From Salvia splendens (Eukaryota; Streptophyta; Magnoliopsida; Lamiales; Lamiaceae), in the NCBI RefSeq assembly GCF_004379255.2, contig NC_056047.1, positions 18,552,293 to 18,616,292 of the forward strand: a DNA stretch of 64,000 nt, written 5' to 3'. Positions 10,366-22,400 of the stretch are shown piece after piece. The position numbers and the translations under genes were made by a program. The notes under the pieces were generated by a model. It was not told the DNA's origin and made no database searches. It saw nothing but the letters and a program-made list of their open reading frames with translations. How positions within the stretch are numbered: the stretch's first letter is position 1; each line of letters begins with the position of its first letter.

Positions 10366-11435
10366 GGGCATCCACAATGGTTGGGGATCTTCCGCCCGAT
10401 CCCCCACCTATCGTCCTCGGGCGCGATCGTCTAACCATTGCGGGAGGACGATACATCAGGCGCCCGAGTGAGATGACCGAAAGTTCGGTCTTCTGGGTCG
10501 GTCGTCCGACGCGTCGGGCGATGCCTCGGACGCTCATTACAAGGCGCTGGACAACGACGCCCGAGGACAATAAATTTTTTTTAACTATAAATAAATTAAT
10601 TGTTAACTATAAAAAAATCAATTTTAATTATAAAAAATTATTTTTAAAATTAAAAATAAAAAAACTATAATTTCACAATGATCCATACTAAAAGACGGAC
10701 CCGTGAATTAGCGAAAAGTTATATTTTTGTAGAATATAATACTTCACACTATATGAGCAAGTTTTGCATTGCTTGAGTAAACCTTTTATAGACAGATTTT
10801 CAACTCCAAGTTTCTTTGTGATTTCGATGTGGGACAATTAGTTTTACACTTAAAAGAGAGTTTTTGTTGCTTTATGTAAAACTTTATTTGATTTCAATAC
10901 AAAATCGAAGTCTAGCCTAGTGGTAAATGTGTTTTGAAAAATCGTAGAGGTAGCCCAAACTTAACGTTTTGTTTTTATTTTTTACTTTTATTATAGTTTT
11001 CTCATTTTATTCAATTCTTTGTTTGTTTATATAAAAGCATGTTTATATTTTATGATAATGTAGATTTAGTGTTTGATGAGTGCTATATCTTTGATCATGC
11101 ATTATGTATTGTGAATTTGAGCAAGAAGTTAGATTTAGATAACTAGTTTAGGTTTTTAAAAATTTAGTAATATAGTTTTTTTATATTAAGTATAATGTAG
11201 CTTTTTTTAATTAAGTAATGTAGGTGGTTGTTTAAATTTGTGGTGTTTAATACTTATAATATATTTTGGTATTTTTAATTGAAAAAATAATAATAACATT
11301 TAAATTAAATGCAAATTGAGTTTAATTGATAGGGCGAACACTAGAGCGAAACCATTGCAGATAGAAGGGGCGGACTAAGAAATGCTGATGTGACAACTAC
11401 TAGGGCGGACATTAGGGCATTCATTGTGGATGCTC
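10366..11435. mobile_element. Non-autonomous PIF/Harbinger-like element
   Basis: The left terminus GGGCATCCACAATGG (10366) and the right terminus, read inverted, GAGCATCCACAATGA (11435) match at 12 of 15 bases. Flanks are TTA on the left and TTG on the right, compatible with a decayed 3-bp target duplication. The first 200 bp are GC-rich with CGTCCGnC motifs shared with the Harbinger elements elsewhere in the window; the rest is AT-rich and non-coding. Confidence 0.6.
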
Positions 11436-12110
11436 TTGGACTTTTCTTTGGGTAATCAAACAACCCTCACACACCATCAAAGCCGTCCTCGCCTCACTAC
11501 TATTGCCTCCCTTTGTGCCACCATCATCGCCCTAGCCTCCGTGTTGTAGCTGTTTAAGTTCTAAATTTGTTAACTTAGTTTGAACCTTTGATTTAGTCAA
11601 GGTAGCGGTGATTTCAAGAGTTTATGTTGCAACTACTTATGACAACAACGACATTGAAAATATAAACAATTGTTAACAGTAATTTGAGCTTTCCAATATT
11701 AAAATTCTGGCTCTGACACTGTCAGGAATTGACTTACAAAAAGTGAATACGACATGATCATCTATTTATACTCCTATTATTTATTCAGAATGTGCGGTAA
11801 TTACACCATACATACAAAATGTTTCACCATTGTCAAAAACAATGGTGAAACATTTTGTATGTATACTGTAGTTACCCTAAGAATGTAGACTAACCTTAGT
11901 ACTTTTTAATATCACAAAAATATACATTATGTCAATTGTACCACTTGATCAAACTACAGATCGAGTACGTTCCAACGAGAATCATATTCGAAAATAAAAA
12001 AACCAAGAAGTTTGATTCATCAAATTTATAATAAAATTTACATTTACAATAAGCATCCAAAAAATTTACAATACTACGCATTAAAATCACAAATATTCAT
12101 ATTTGTAGTA
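11436..12110. other. Intergenic, contains a 25-bp-arm hairpin
   Basis: No gene seen. The notable item is a perfect inverted repeat at 11809-11863, listed separately. The rest is AT-rich. Confidence 0.5.
11809..11863. repeat. Perfect 25-bp inverted repeat, 5-base loop
   Basis: The arms 11809-11833 and 11839-11863 are exact reverse complements (starting TACATACAAAATGTTTCACC), separated by CAAAA. Transcribed, this would fold into a short perfect hairpin. It may be the core of a tiny MITE; no target duplication is obvious. Confidence 0.8.
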
Positions 12111-12287
12111 CTCCATCCGTCCCGCACTACTCGCACTTATTTCCTTTTTGGGCGTCCCAAGTTACTTGCACTCTTTCCATTTTTAGTAAAAAATTTCACC
12201 TAGCCGTCATTTTTGACTTTCTTATACACTCATTCCTTAATCTCCGTGCCGAAAAGGAAAGGAGCGAGTAGCCCGGGACGGAGGGAG
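12111..12287. mobile_element. Stowaway-type MITE upstream of U1-70K
   Basis: A 177-bp element with inverted ends CTCCATCCGTCCCGCACTAC and the matching CGGGACGGAGGGAG, flanked by TA on both sides. This is the classic plant Tc1/mariner-Stowaway signature. It ends about 90 bp upstream of the U1-70K TATA-like box. Confidence 0.85.
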
Positions 12288-12370
12288 TACAATATAATTC
12301 AACACATGACAATATTTATCAAGTGCGAGAATAATATTAGCAAAGAATTGGTCATAAAATTAAGGCAGAT

Positions 12371-12382
12371 GACTATATATAA
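12371..12382 (+). promoter_or_regulatory. TATA-like box and telo-box of U1-70K
   Basis: CTATATATAAAT lies about 140 bp upstream of the start codon. A telo-box-like AAACCCTA follows near 12401, an element common near starts of housekeeping plant genes. A GAC trinucleotide run (12436-12454) lies in the presumed 5' UTR. Confidence 0.5.
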
Positions 12383-12514
12383 ATGCGAAAAAGGTCCCGA
12401 AACCCTATCCACCAAATCAGTCGGCTCTGCCTCTTGACGACGACGACGACGACGAAGCCCTAAATCACTCTCAATTTTCGCCGATTCCAATTTTCATTCA
12501 ACCACTGGAGAAGG

Positions 12515-15500
12515 ATGGGGGACTATGGCGATGCCATGATGCGGAACCAGAACGCTGCCGTTCAGGCCCGCACCAAGGCACAGAACCGCGCCAATGTTAT
12601 GCAACTCAAATTGGTAATCTATCATCGCTCAATCCAATTTTTCATCACTCTCGATCTAGCTTACGTTTTCTTTCTTGTTGATTTGATTGGATATCGCCAT
12701 AATTTTAGTTGCATAGTTTATCGCATTGTTTTTTAATCTCAATAGTCGTTCCCCCACCCTAGAAATTTGCTAATATACATTTCTTAGTGAAGTAGTTTGC
12801 GGGGATTGCTTGATGCACTTGTCCTCGATTTGATTACATCCTTTTTCTATAGTTCAATTATATTCCATCTTCATCATGTGTAGCTCAGTTTTATTTTAAT
12901 CCCAAATTCCACATCTAGTGATTAATGGCTCCTTTATGACATAACCTGCAGATTGGTCAGAGTCATCCAACTGGTTTAACGGCTAATCTTCTGAAACTGT
13001 TTGAGCCCCGCCCACCTTTAGAATACAAACCACCACCTGAGAAGAGGAAATGCCCACCATATTCAGGTTTTTGCTCGTTATAACTATGCTAAAAGTATTC
13101 AAGTGTTGTGCTTTCCCATTGCTAACTATTCATCAACTGTTTTTATTTGCTTTACCAGGAATAGCACAATTTGTTAATAATTTTGCTGAGCCTGGTGATC
13201 CTCAATATGCTCCTCCGGTGCAGAAGGGTGAGACTCCGGTGAGTTTTTTTCATGCCTGGATATCTTGTGACGCATAAAGTTAGAAGTTTTGAAATCTCAA
13301 GCTTTACTTTGACTTTATACCCGGGCAAATTTGATAAAGATGCAGTAGAGCAGTCTTATTAATTAGATACATTTCTTTAGTGGCTGTATATTTATGTTTT
13401 GATATTAAGTTGTTAGGTATTATTGTTGAGCCAAGCCTGTAAGTATATGGGCCTATAGCTTCGTCAGGGTTAAATCAGTTTCTTATTCACAGGGCTATGT
13501 TTGCTACATCTCATTTGTGAAGAATTATAAATTAGAGTACAACAAATACTTTGTGCTCTCTTTGGAGGAAAGTCTGTGTTTGTTCTTCGTTTGTTTTCTT
13601 TCTTTTCTTTCCATCATCTCAATCATCTTCACTCTATTGAATATGCTCTGGGGCGGTGGACAAGGTGTAATGCAGTCTGGTCAGCGCATCTGTTTTGGGT
13701 ACAGACGCCCATAGGTTTTCTTGCCCATGTGGGAAAAGTATTGGCTGATATATCTGTCTGTATTCTTTTAACATAAAATTGTAATTTTGTATTGTAGTAC
13801 TTTTCAATGCGTCAATGATGTGCTGGCACACACTTGATTTGGCTAGAAGCATACTTCCTGACTCATGTATTCTCTGATCCTTATTAACATCCTGGCCATG
13901 GTGATGTTAATTTAAATGCCTCACTGTAGGCCAATAAACATTATGTGTCAAGTTGCGGGGGTATGTTCTGTGTTAACCATTGCTAGGGTATCTTATCAGG
14001 TGGTTTAGGTTTTAACCACACATGCTACTGAGTTTGTAGGATGGGGAGTTTTTCTATTTGTCTAAAGAACTCGGTCTGGACAAGTTTTACCTTGTATTAT
14101 CCCCCCCCCCCCCCCAGTTTGAGAGATTGAGAACGTGAGATGGGTTGGGTTGATTTAGTGCGTATTTAACAGTGAGACTAAACATACCCTAGATTCTTTG
14201 CTTAGCTTTTATATTATCATCATTGTAAACATTCACTAAATAGATTTATCTTCTGCCCATTTCTGCAGACAGAAAGAAGGGCTAGGATTCACCAACTACG
14301 GTTGGAGGAGGGAGCCAAGAAGGCAGCAGAGGAGCTTGAGAAATGTAATTACTTCTTTCTGTATATTTAATCTTTATACTCCATCCGTCCCATAAAATAG
14401 GCACTTTTTCCATTTTGGTCCGTCCCATAAAAATAGCCCACTTCTAATTTTGGTAACTTTTCTCTCTCTCTAATGAGGTAGGTCCTATTTTCCACTAACA
14501 ATACTCTAAATCACTTTTTATTTCCATCTCTCTCCTACTTTACCAAGTGTGCATTAAAACCCATGCTGTCCCAAAAGTGTCTATTTTTATGGGACTGGGG
14601 GAGTACTTAGTTATATAATCTGACCACACTTCATTGGTGACACCAAAGGATAAACATTCTGTTCTCTATTATTTTATCTAAATCATATAAATGTGTATAT
14701 ATGTGTGTATGTTCCTGTAAAAATTCTCATATACTAACTTGTAGGATACAGCTCTTTGTCGTACATTGCTCATGTTATTAAGATATCTTGTGTGCAGATG
14801 ATCCAAGTAATGATCCCAATATCTCTGGAGATCCATACAAGACGTTGTTTGTGGCTAGGCTTGTGAGTAATGATGCATATAAATAAATTTTATTTTACGC
14901 ATTGTTGGTAATTGGTATTGACCCTAGTCTGCTTATATGATGTTTTTCTTTTCAGAATTATGAGACAACTGAAAGCAGAGTTAAAAGAGAGTTTGAAGCT
15001 TATGGTCCTATCAAGCGGGTAGGTATTTTGGAACACCCAAGTGTGACTTGGGTTGTTGGTAAGAAATTTTACATGTATCTCACCAATGCCAAGCTAAATC
15101 ATTTTCTCTTATCAACTAAAAAATGAATTGATAATTTAACCAAGAAAGATTTCCCTTCCCAAGATCCTGCACACAATCAAAAGAAACAAGAGAAAATCTT
15201 ATGCTATGTTAATGCAAGGTGTTGTTGTTAGAAAATGGCTGTTGGATTTTGTTTATCTTGTTACATATCGGTTTTTATAGATTTTTCTTCTATATTTCGT
15301 TTTCTATAAGACATTTTCAAGTGTTTTTATTCTAAATAAGTTTCATGGCCTCTTTTCCTGTCATCATGATAATTGAACTAGTCTGGTAATAATAATGTCA
15401 TATTAATCATTAGCATGTCCTTTTGCCCATTAAGGATGAAAAGCCATAATTATGTAATGTGACTTCCCACACCTGCAAGTTTATAGTATTTGCTCCTAAC

Positions 15501-18500
15501 ACATGAACCTCAGTATGGTAAGATCAGGTTTGGAAGTTCCCCAGGTATAACTTTGTCAACTTGATTAGCATTAGGTTACTTTCATAACCCTTGCCCCCCT
15601 CCACTCTTTTGGATTCAGAGTTCTTCATCTCTTCACTCAATAGAGTTTAACACGTAAGTACCAAATATGTAAGAGGGGAAATCTTTCCCTTATTCATGTT
15701 TGCTCTCAATTTATTTTCGTTGAGGAGCCATTTTAAGTCAAAAGATGATGCTTCGTTCAAGAGAAGGTAATACATTAGTTTGCAGGGTTTTTTCTTTTTT
15801 TGTTCTAGAATAGAACTTAGATTCCTTGTTTGTTCTAGACTTTTTTTTTGTTCCGGATTTGGGAGCGACGCATGACTCTCATGCGTCACCTTTTAATGAG
15901 ACGCATGACGATTATGCGTCTTTTATAGAGACGCATGAGGGACATGCGTCTCTCAATTTTTTCGAATTTTAATTGAAAGACGCATGAGGGTCATGCGTCT
16001 TAGGGTAAAACGCATGACACTCATGCGTCTCTCCATAAAACATCAAATGGCTTTGTAGTTCAGTGGTAAGAATACCATATTGTGGTTGTGGAGACTTGGG
16101 TTCGAATCCCAGCAGCCACACTAGGTTAAGTTTTAGCATTTTATGGTTTTACTCATTCCCAAGTCATTAATTAATTTTCACTTAGTAATAGCAGATTTTG
16201 TAGATAGTTTTTTAATCTGGATGCTGAGTACTATAAATATCAAATAGCTATGATGCGCATTGATCTTGGATCGTCTTGTTTTTCCACATGCAATAGTCTT
16301 GTTTCCTCATTTGGAATGCCCACAAAAACTAAAAGTACTAGTAATAGTTATATGCATTAATTAATTATTAATAAATTTCAATAAATATTGGAGTAAGGAT
16401 AACCTAAAAATTGTGGTGTGGCTGCTGGGATTCGAACCCAAGTCTCCACAGCCACAATATGGTATTCTTACCACTGAACTACAAAGCCATTTGATGTTTT
16501 ATGGAGAGACGCATGAGTGTCATGCGTTTTACCCTAAGACGCATGACCCTCATGCGTCTTTCAATTAAAATTCGAAAAAATTGAGAGACGCATGTCCCTC
16601 ATGCGTCTCTATAAAAGACGCATAATCGTCATGCGTCTCATTAAAAGGTGACGCATGAGGGTCATGCGTCTCTCCCAAATCCGGAACAAAAAAAAAGTCT
16701 AGAACAAACACGGAATCTAAGTTCTATTCTAGAACAAAAAAAGAAAAAGCCCTTAGTTTGCATGATCAGTGATGCTTTGTGCCTTTGGCTCTTACTTCAA
16801 GCTACCTGGAGAGGCAAATTTTACACTGGGTAAAAACATTGGGAGTAATAGCATCTCTTTCTTTTCATTCTCTTGCTTTTCTAGTACAGAATGACTTATC
16901 CTACTAAAATCTTACTTTTGGATTTAAAGGCTGTCAAAATAAATTTGCTTCAGAAGTTCTCAAGGTATCCCGGTATTGAATGTTACTTGTAGTCATTTTC
17001 AATGTTATTTATTTAAAAAACAAGTCCCTGGTAAGGGGAGGTTAGTGTACATGTGAACTGGTAAATTGGCTGCCGTTTTTAGTCACATCTAGCGCTGATG
17101 GTGATGCATCTCGCCTGGAAGCTCCATAATTGAAAGGTGAGCACGGCTAATTAGGCATAGTGCCTGCCGTGCCCTTAGGCTTACATTACATTGTAGTAAT
17201 GGGAATTCAAGCTGTGTTTATAAAATGTTCTTTTGCTTTAGGGATGCGTCTACTTCCATCATATCTTACTAACCAGGACATTTGGAGTTTCAGGTTCGTT
17301 TGGTCACGGATAAAGAGTCAAACAAGCCTAGAGGCTATGCCTTCATTGAATATGTGCATACAAGAGACATGAAAGGTTAGCTTCTATGATTTTCTCCTCC
17401 CCCCCCCCCCCCCCCCGCGCGTCCTATCAACATCTGGCTATAATTGTCCATTCGTCGTGCAGCTGCATATAAACAAGCTGATGGGAAAAAGATTGATAAC
17501 CGGAGGGTGCTTGTGGATGTTGAACGTGGCAGAACTGTCCCATATTGGCGACCTCGCAGGCTTGGTGGTGGACTTGGATCAACTCGAACTGGCGCTGAAG
17601 ATGCCAACCAGAGGCCTCCAGGGAGGTAATTATAGTTGTATTTTATCTACTCCTGGGGGATTTAAGGGTCAAGTTAAGACAGTGTTTGTACATTCATATT
17701 ATCCCTGTTTTGATGATCAGAAACTAATTTTCTCTACTCTTCGTACTTATTTTTCCACCTTAGCTTTTTCGATTATATTCATAAGTAGCAATCGTAAGTT
17801 CAACAGTGTTCTATGCTCTATAAAATACCCACCCTTGCCGCATTCTCTTCATGTTAGGTATCTTTTGCTTATCAATTTTCTGTTAAATTGTGATGCCACT
17901 TTTCGAATATGATTTCCTGGTGATGTTGAAATTGAGATTGCAGCTTTTTCTGAAAAATATGATTTATGCAATACTTGGCTATCTGATTCCGTTTGTTTTG
18001 GCATGCTGGCATATCAGAGAGCAAGTGCAGTCTGGAGGAATATCTCGATCTGAGGAGCCAAGGGGTGAAAGAGAGAGGTAATTGAAGTTTTACGAGCATA
18101 AAACACTAACTATTTTTCTGCTACGCTAAGTGATTCAGACAAACTACCTTGCACAGATATTGGCACTTGTATATTCATATCCTTACATTTTCCTTTATTT
18201 CTTTCAGAAACAGGGAGAAGTCCCGAGAAAGGCCGAGGGAGAGAGATAGAGAAAGATCTCGCGAGCTGTCTCGTGAAGTATCAAAGGAACGTGATCATAG
18301 GGAAGATAGGCACCATAGAGATCGCGAGAAAACCAAAGAGAGGGAACGGGAGAGAGACCGTGGCAGAGACCGTGGCAGTGGCAGAGACCGTGAAAGAGAC
18401 CGAACACGGGACCGTGATAGGGGTGACAGGGGTCGAGATCGGGACCGTGGCCATGACCGTGACCGGGATCGTGATAGGGAGTGTGACCATGACCGTCATC

Positions 18501-18934
18501 GTGAGAGGGACAGGGAAAAGTCGAAGGACTATGAAATCGGGGAGGATCAGGATCGTGGCCGTTCACGTGACAGAGAGTATGAGTATGAACATTCTGATTC
18601 GAAGCATGAGAGGGGAGAAAGAGAAAGGAACTATGGTGTTGTAGATGCAGAAGATAGTCGTGGGTGGCCTGATCATCCAGAGCATGGACGTGGGCGTCCA
18701 GAAACTGATCATGATCGTGGGCATTATGACTATTATGGAAATCAGGGTCGGGGGCAATATGACAATCCTGAAAAGCCGGGGGATTATGATCGTTACAGAG
18801 AATATGACCGTGATAAGGATCACTATGATCAAATGGACGATGATGGTTATGCTTATGACCGAGCTGCATCTGAGCCACAAGACAGAGAGTACCGTCGCTC
18901 TGATAGATCTCTTTCCCGTGAATATGAGTATTGA
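12515..18934 (+). CDS. U1-70K: U1 small nuclear ribonucleoprotein 70 kDa (U1-70K)
   Basis: A core protein of the U1 snRNP that binds stem-loop I of U1 snRNA and helps select 5' splice sites in the nucleus. Ten coding exons join in frame to 509 residues: 12515-12613, 12952-13066, 13159-13238, 14269-14344, 14798-14862, 14956-15018, 17294-17375, 17463-17625, 18018-18077, 18208-18934. All introns are GT-AG. Residues 1 to about 95 form the U1-70K N-terminal region ([14 protein letters not shown]). The RRM spans about 138-217, with RNP2 LFVARL (140-145) and RNP1 RGYAFIEY (179-186). From about 270 the protein is an Arg/Glu/Asp/Ser-rich tail. The start has the expected [17 protein letters not shown]. 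Intron 6 (15019-17293) is 2.3 kb and holds a foldback transposon; retained, it adds 35 codons and ends at TGA 15124-15126 (201 residues). Confidence 0.96.
14379..14603. mobile_element. Stowaway-type MITE in U1-70K intron 4
   Basis: A 225-bp element with ends CTCCATCCGTCCCATAAAAT and the matching ATTTTTATGGGACTGGGGGAG, flanked by TA. It lies wholly between exons 4 and 5 of U1-70K. Confidence 0.85.
16047..16120 (+). tRNA. tRNA-His(GTG)-like sequence, degenerate
   Basis: A 74-nt sequence with an A-box-like TAGTTCAGTGG, a 5-bp anticodon stem around loop TTGTGGT (anticodon GTG), a T arm with a perfect B box GGTTCGAATCC, and a 3' end CAGCAGCCACA as in plant tRNA-His. The 5' acceptor strand (ATGGCTT) has an apparent 2-base insertion and pairs at only about 5 of 7 positions. 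A TTTT run follows within 10 bases. It is probably a tRNA-derived segment of the foldback element, not a functional tRNA. Confidence 0.5.
16417..16490 (-). tRNA. tRNA-His(GTG)-like sequence, second arm
   Basis: The inverted partner of 16047-16120, differing at one visible base (GGC instead of GGT after the anticodon). It has the same GTG anticodon, B box GGTTCGAATCC and imperfect acceptor stem, and is followed on the minus strand by TTTTT. The two copies point toward each other across the spacer. Confidence 0.5.
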
Positions 18935-19446
18935 AACTCATGACCAACCCAAATATGCCATGCCCACATGACAATGTCGCAGATCTCATGATACATGTTT
19001 CTCTTGGTTATCAGTTGGAATTCTTAGACCAGATTGTTTTACTATCTCGTTTAATGTTGGATTGCGTTATATTTGGTATGCTTTTCATATCTGGAACTTT
19101 TGAAGTTATTTTGTATGTTCAAGTTGGGGCTGGATTTCCCAGAAAACTCGTTTCCAGACTTTTGATGTGATTTCTGGTGTTGTATTTGACTTTTTGATCT
19201 TTTGAACCTTATTTGATTTTCTTACTGTTGTTATACTTATTTCATGCGCAGGTGCTTTGATTTGGAAGGCAGTTTTTTCCCTATTATGGTAAAAGTAAAA
19301 TGAAAATGGTGTAAAGCGTGCCAAAAATAGAACTTGGCTCTTGTTCACTTAAATCATTGTCCTACTAATTATCTCAACAACATAGGCTGCTCTTTTGAAC
19401 ACAAAACAATAAATTCTATAAATGGGGTTGCATAAGTTTGAGGCTA

Positions 19447-22400
19447 CTACGTATCAAAATACTCGCCTACACCTTTGTATGCCTTCTCGGGTTCCTGCTC
19501 GAAAAGTGCCGGAGCTTCCTTGGTTCCCCGCCTACCACAGTCATTTGTTGCTATGACAGAAATTATCTTATCTTTGATGCAGTTCTCAACAATATCCTTT
19601 TCATGTTCCGGAGATGGCAGCCCAAGTAAAGAAAAACATTCTCTTTTGAAGTTCAAGTCTAGCGAAGACATGATCAAGCCTGAAATTGTTTTGGCAAGAT
19701 CGGGTGCATAATTGCATATCTGTATGAAAATTTCAAATGAGACTTCAACAGTTCAACAACCATCATAAGGGATGAGAATTCATGTAAAACTGAAGCATTA
19801 TTATGCTGAGTTGTAGTTATTAATGAAATTGCTTTTAAAATCACTCTCCTCTCAATCAATTTGCTAGTTCTACCAAAATCATATGAAACTTTTTTGCCCT
19901 TCATGAACTTTGAAGAATGGATGTTACATGCTTTGCACCTAAAAATTTGAGTAACTGTAAGTATGTAACTGATGCTAGAAAAACAGAAAAATTAACCTTA
20001 AATAATTCGAGTTTATCTATCGACTCTTTGACCTAGAATGCAAGTAAACATACGATCTTTATCGTACCTTGACAGCACGCTCACTGAGTAATGTTCCTGC
20101 ATTCCTCTTCTTCAGGTCAGACAATGCCTGCTTGAGAGCTTTCCTGGTGAGGTACCTATCAGTTCTGCTACTGTGCGAGCAAGGCAATGTCGTGGCATCA
20201 TGTTGAGGAAAAACGAGGACTATACATATGCATTGAGAGTGATAGCAATACACCAAAATCTTTGTAGTTTCTTGCAATATTTATGAAGTAAGAATAAGTT
20301 GCATATAGTTCTCCTGAGGATATTGTTTATCATATATGTGGAGTGCAATATCAATGTGAGAAGACGGGGATAAGTTTTCCCACTCTAATATTGTGATGCC
20401 ATCTTGTTCTCCAACACTTTTTAGAACTAATCCATAATTTTTCCAGTCAATGCTGTTCAATGCTTCTAGAGATGATTGTGGCATTGAGCAGGGAGAGAAA
20501 TCTTTGAAGTACAAGACCTAGGGACAAGAAAGAAAACTGTTAAACATAAAACCAAAGAACTATATATATTCAGAAGTTTATTTCTCATCTTTGCCAAGAG
20601 AAAACAGCCCTTGTAAGGGGAGAATGACCTCTGTTCTGCGGCCATATAACCTGGAGCAGGAAGATTGGTCCAACATTGATACATTGCTGATGATGATTAC
20701 AGCTTCCATCACCTGGCCTGAGTTTTGGTGGTTTTCTCTGCTACAAGCTACCCCAGAACCAACTTTGAGGTTCTTTCTGAAAATTTTGCAAGGACCAATT
20801 TGACTTAGGGATCAGTTCCAATGAGGTGGTAATTGCATGGAACTGGAATGCATATGCTAAGGTTGACAAATGATTTGAACAAGACATCATGGCATTTTAC
20901 AACTCTTTTGGGCTTATGAGTGGGAACATGAGATCAAAGGGTGTTTGAAACCTAAAAACTAATTCTCTTGCTGAAATGAATGGTTAGATCTATTGCTGAA
21001 GTGAAAATAAAAAAGCTCAAACAAGAGAGAGTATATTAAGAATGTTTACTTTTGAGGATTTCCTAGATAAGTAAAAATTTAAAATAAAAATAATAGTATA
21101 GGCTAATCCTTTGTTAACTTTGAAGGACTGGAGTTCTGGGATATCCTAAGACCATTGATAACTTCTAGTTTGACTAACTAATATCCCATTGAAAGGTGGG
21201 ATTGGAAAAATCCTAGTAATGAGGATAAAAGTACACAAACATCTAGCTTACTAATCATGGAAAGTAAACAACCCGAAACATAAGTAGCCTGAGGAGATGT
21301 AAATTATTTGTGCACAAGGGGAAGAAGGTTTAAAGCAAATTTTCCCGAGTCAGGCAGTAAATAAAAAATCTTATGTATTGCTTTTAACATCACAGATAGA
21401 TAATCAGAACAAAAGTCACCAAGCAGCAAAGAAGAATGATCATGGGCACTGAATTTTACATAAAACCATATCAAAAAGTTACTGTTGAATTAGAGATGGC
21501 ATGTGTATTCTTAAGTATAAACCTTAAGTTCTGGAGGATATACTTTTCATAAGGGTGGATTGTTTCAGACTATCTAATTAAAAAGTTTCCACACTTTCAA
21601 ATATCTCAATCAGTTTCTCCCTTAAATGCAGAAACATCTCAAGTCCAGTTGTAGGATGATATTGAACTTTAATCATTAGAACAGACCCAGTTGAGAAGCA
21701 AGAGTGACAAGCTTCGGTAAGTTTGTTCCCATGCTTGGAAACATATTCTTCAAGTCCCAACGTCAGGTTGTAACTATTTACATCATTCGTAGCTGGGGTG
21801 CTGCATGCATTTTGCAGAAAATATGATTTTGTACCACCACCAGATTCTACTATCAGTTCAATTGCAATCTTCTGTATAAAATTACAAATGAGAAGCAAGT
21901 TAGCATATGAACTACCATAAAATAGATTGCAGAAATTAAACTTCAATGCCACTCTACCATTTAGTGTTTGGATTAACATTCTTTAAGAGATGACTTTAAT
22001 TTTATGCTTCTATAATGTTTTTATCGAATAGCTTCATACTCAATTATCATTCTAAGATCATCAGGGACAATAATGCTTACACGTACTAAATGTGAACGAG
22101 GGTAAAAGCAATGATTTGGAAAGGTTCAATGGATATGGATATTTCACGTATATACCTAATGATCAGTGTGAATGTAGTATTTTGGCTAAATGTCCGATTC
22201 CTAATTTCACAGCCACTGCTTCTAGTGCAATATTACACACCATTTATAGAAATAATGGACGAAAAGTATATATGAGTAGAACACTACATGAAACACGGAG
22301 AAGGTAAAAAGGTTATCCGAACTTACAAATGCTTTTAGAAGAAGAATCTGCATACAAACATAACGAAGTGAGCTGACTATGAGCAATAAGTAATTCAGTA

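Larger units (their letters stand above)
15785..16752. mobile_element. Long-TIR foldback element (MULE-like) in U1-70K intron 6
   Basis: The element is bounded by an exact 10-bp duplication, TTAGTTTGCA, at 15775-15784 and 16753-16762. Its two halves are near-perfect inverted repeats of about 340 bp (15785-16122 and 16415-16752) around an AT-rich spacer of about 290 bp. Each arm holds, from outside in, T/A-rich DNA, five 21-bp palindromic modules of the form GACGCATGAnnnnCATGCGTC, and a tRNA-His-like sequence. Long terminal repeats plus a 9-11 bp duplication are typical of Mutator-like elements; no transposase is present, so that assignment is inference. The open frames in each arm are mirror images of one another, not genes. 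Confidence 0.85.

Noticed and set aside
15647..15889. 80-codon minus-strand frame and its plus-strand twin at 16648-16833
   Set aside because: They are the two arms of the foldback element read in mirror image.
16047..16490. Genuine tRNA-His genes
   Set aside because: The acceptor stem is imperfect, with an apparent 2-base insertion, and both copies lie in transposon arms; more likely tRNA-derived repeat.
18204..18989. 261-codon frame opposite U1-70K
   Set aside because: It is the antisense shadow of the repetitive Arg/Asp-rich last exon.
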